In this document: piece after piece, positions 63,563-64,000 of the stretch
Position numbering within the stretch: position 1 is the first letter of the stretch
How the letters are laid out: each line of letters begins with the position of its first letter
Assembly (NCBI RefSeq): GCF_004684345.1
Contig: NZ_CP038469.1
Span: forward strand, 3,720,001-3,784,000
Reading direction: 5' to 3'
Length of the DNA: 64,000 bases
DNA from: Citrobacter tructae
GTDB taxonomy: Bacteria > Pseudomonadota > Gammaproteobacteria > Enterobacterales > Enterobacteriaceae
Made by a program: the position numbers and the translations under genes
Notes under the pieces: generated by a model
What the model was told of the DNA's origin: nothing
The model's input: the letters and a program-made list of their open reading frames with translations, nothing else
The model's database searches: none

Positions 63563-64000
63563 ATGAGTCGGACATTTATCAAGAAGGAAGGGGTTGTACT
63601 GACAACTCTGGCCCGTTACCTGCTCGGTGAAAAGTGTGGTAACCGTTTAAAAACTATCGATGAACTGGCGAGCGAATGCCACTCGTCGGTGGGATTAACG
63701 CAGGCCGCGCTAAAAACACTGGAATCGTCAGGAGCGATCCGTATTGAGCGTCGTGGGCGTAACGGTAGCTTCCTGGTGGAGATGGATAATCGCACGCTGT
63801 TGACGCATGTCGATATCAATAACGTGGTCTGTGCGATGCCGCTGCCCTATACCCGTTTATATGAAGGGCTGGCGAGTGGGCTGAAGGCGCAATTCGACGG
63901 GATCCCATTTTATTACGCACACATGCGTGGGGCCGATATTCGCGTGGAATGCCTGCTCAATGGCGTCTACGACATGGCGGTAGTTTCTCGTCTGGCGGCG
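63563..64000 (+). CDS. yhfZ: Winged-helix regulator YhfZ (3' part cut by window)
   Basis: The protein closely matches E. coli YhfZ, a predicted GntR-like transcription regulator of unknown ligand heading the yhf cluster. The 146 codons present include an N-terminal winged helix (about 25-65; RLKTIDELASECHSSVGLTQAALKTLESSGAIRIERRGRNG) and the start of a periplasmic-binding-protein-like sensor domain (NVVCAMPLPYTRLYEGLASGLKAQF). No good ribosome site precedes the ATG at 63563; the sequence there is TGAAAATATATA. It is transcribed away from trpS and shows two candidate operators at its start, suggesting autoregulation. Confidence 0.9.
   Translation, partial: MSRTFIKKEGVVLTTLARYLLGEKCGNRLKTIDELASECHSSVGLTQAALKTLESSGAIRIERRGRNGSFLVEMDNRTLLTHVDINNVVCAMPLPYTRLYEGLASGLKAQFDGIPFYYAHMRGADIRVECLLNGVYDMAVVSRLAA

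Overview
This window is a stretch of chromosome from a member of the Enterobacteriaceae in the Escherichia/Salmonella/Citrobacter group. Almost every protein matches its E. coli K-12 counterpart in length and motifs. Gene order from yhhY to yhfZ is the K-12 order, read here in the opposite direction. A Citrobacter-like genome is my best guess, because the less conserved hof proteins differ clearly from E. coli, but sequence reading alone cannot settle the species. I see no phage, insertion sequence, CRISPR array, tRNA, rRNA or defence island.

Layout. (1) 1-2850: the end of yhhY, the iron-responsive small RNA ryhB, palindromic repeats, then yhhX and yhhW. (2) 2925-5932: gntR and gntKU for gluconate; the matching high-affinity permease gntT lies at 29379-30695, and both loci carry GntR operators. 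(3) 5982-7872: yhgN and asd. (4) 8200-17569: the glycogen operon glgBXCAP. (5) 17606-21465: glpD facing glpEGR, with GlpR operators between them. (6) 21507-29333: malT facing malPQ. (7) 31012-36009: nfuA, gntX, bioH and feoABC. (8) 36385-41586: tex, greB and ompR-envZ. (9) 41653-49604: pckA, yhgE, hslO, hslR, yrfG and igaA. (10) 49928-56538: nudE, mrcA and the hofMNOPQ cluster. (11) 56942-63399: aroK-aroB-damX-dam-rpe-gph-trpS. (12) 63563-64000: the start of yhfZ, cut by the window end.

How the genes work together. Much of the window is carbon storage and use. GlgC, GlgA and GlgB build glycogen, GlgP and GlgX take it apart, and MalP and MalQ process the resulting maltodextrins under MalT. Gluconate entry (GntT, GntU, GntK), glycerol-3-phosphate oxidation (GlpD) and gluconeogenesis (PckA) feed the same central pathways. 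Iron appears several times: ryhB and feoABC both carry Fur-type sites, and NfuA carries Fe-S clusters. Envelope functions are PBP1A, IgaA, EnvZ/OmpR and DamX.

Most notable points. hofQ, the secretin of the DNA-uptake cluster, is split by one in-frame TGA at 55807-55809 where the E. coli protein has tryptophan. Two tandem palindromes of identical spacing lie directly upstream of yhfZ and look like operators for an unstudied regulator. A hairpin upstream of glgB presents GGAG near its loop and may control a 35-codon leader reading frame. The uncharacterised membrane protein YhgE carries a calcium-loop-like motif in its C-terminal domain. I did not find a wholly new multi-gene system; the window is mainly conserved core genome.
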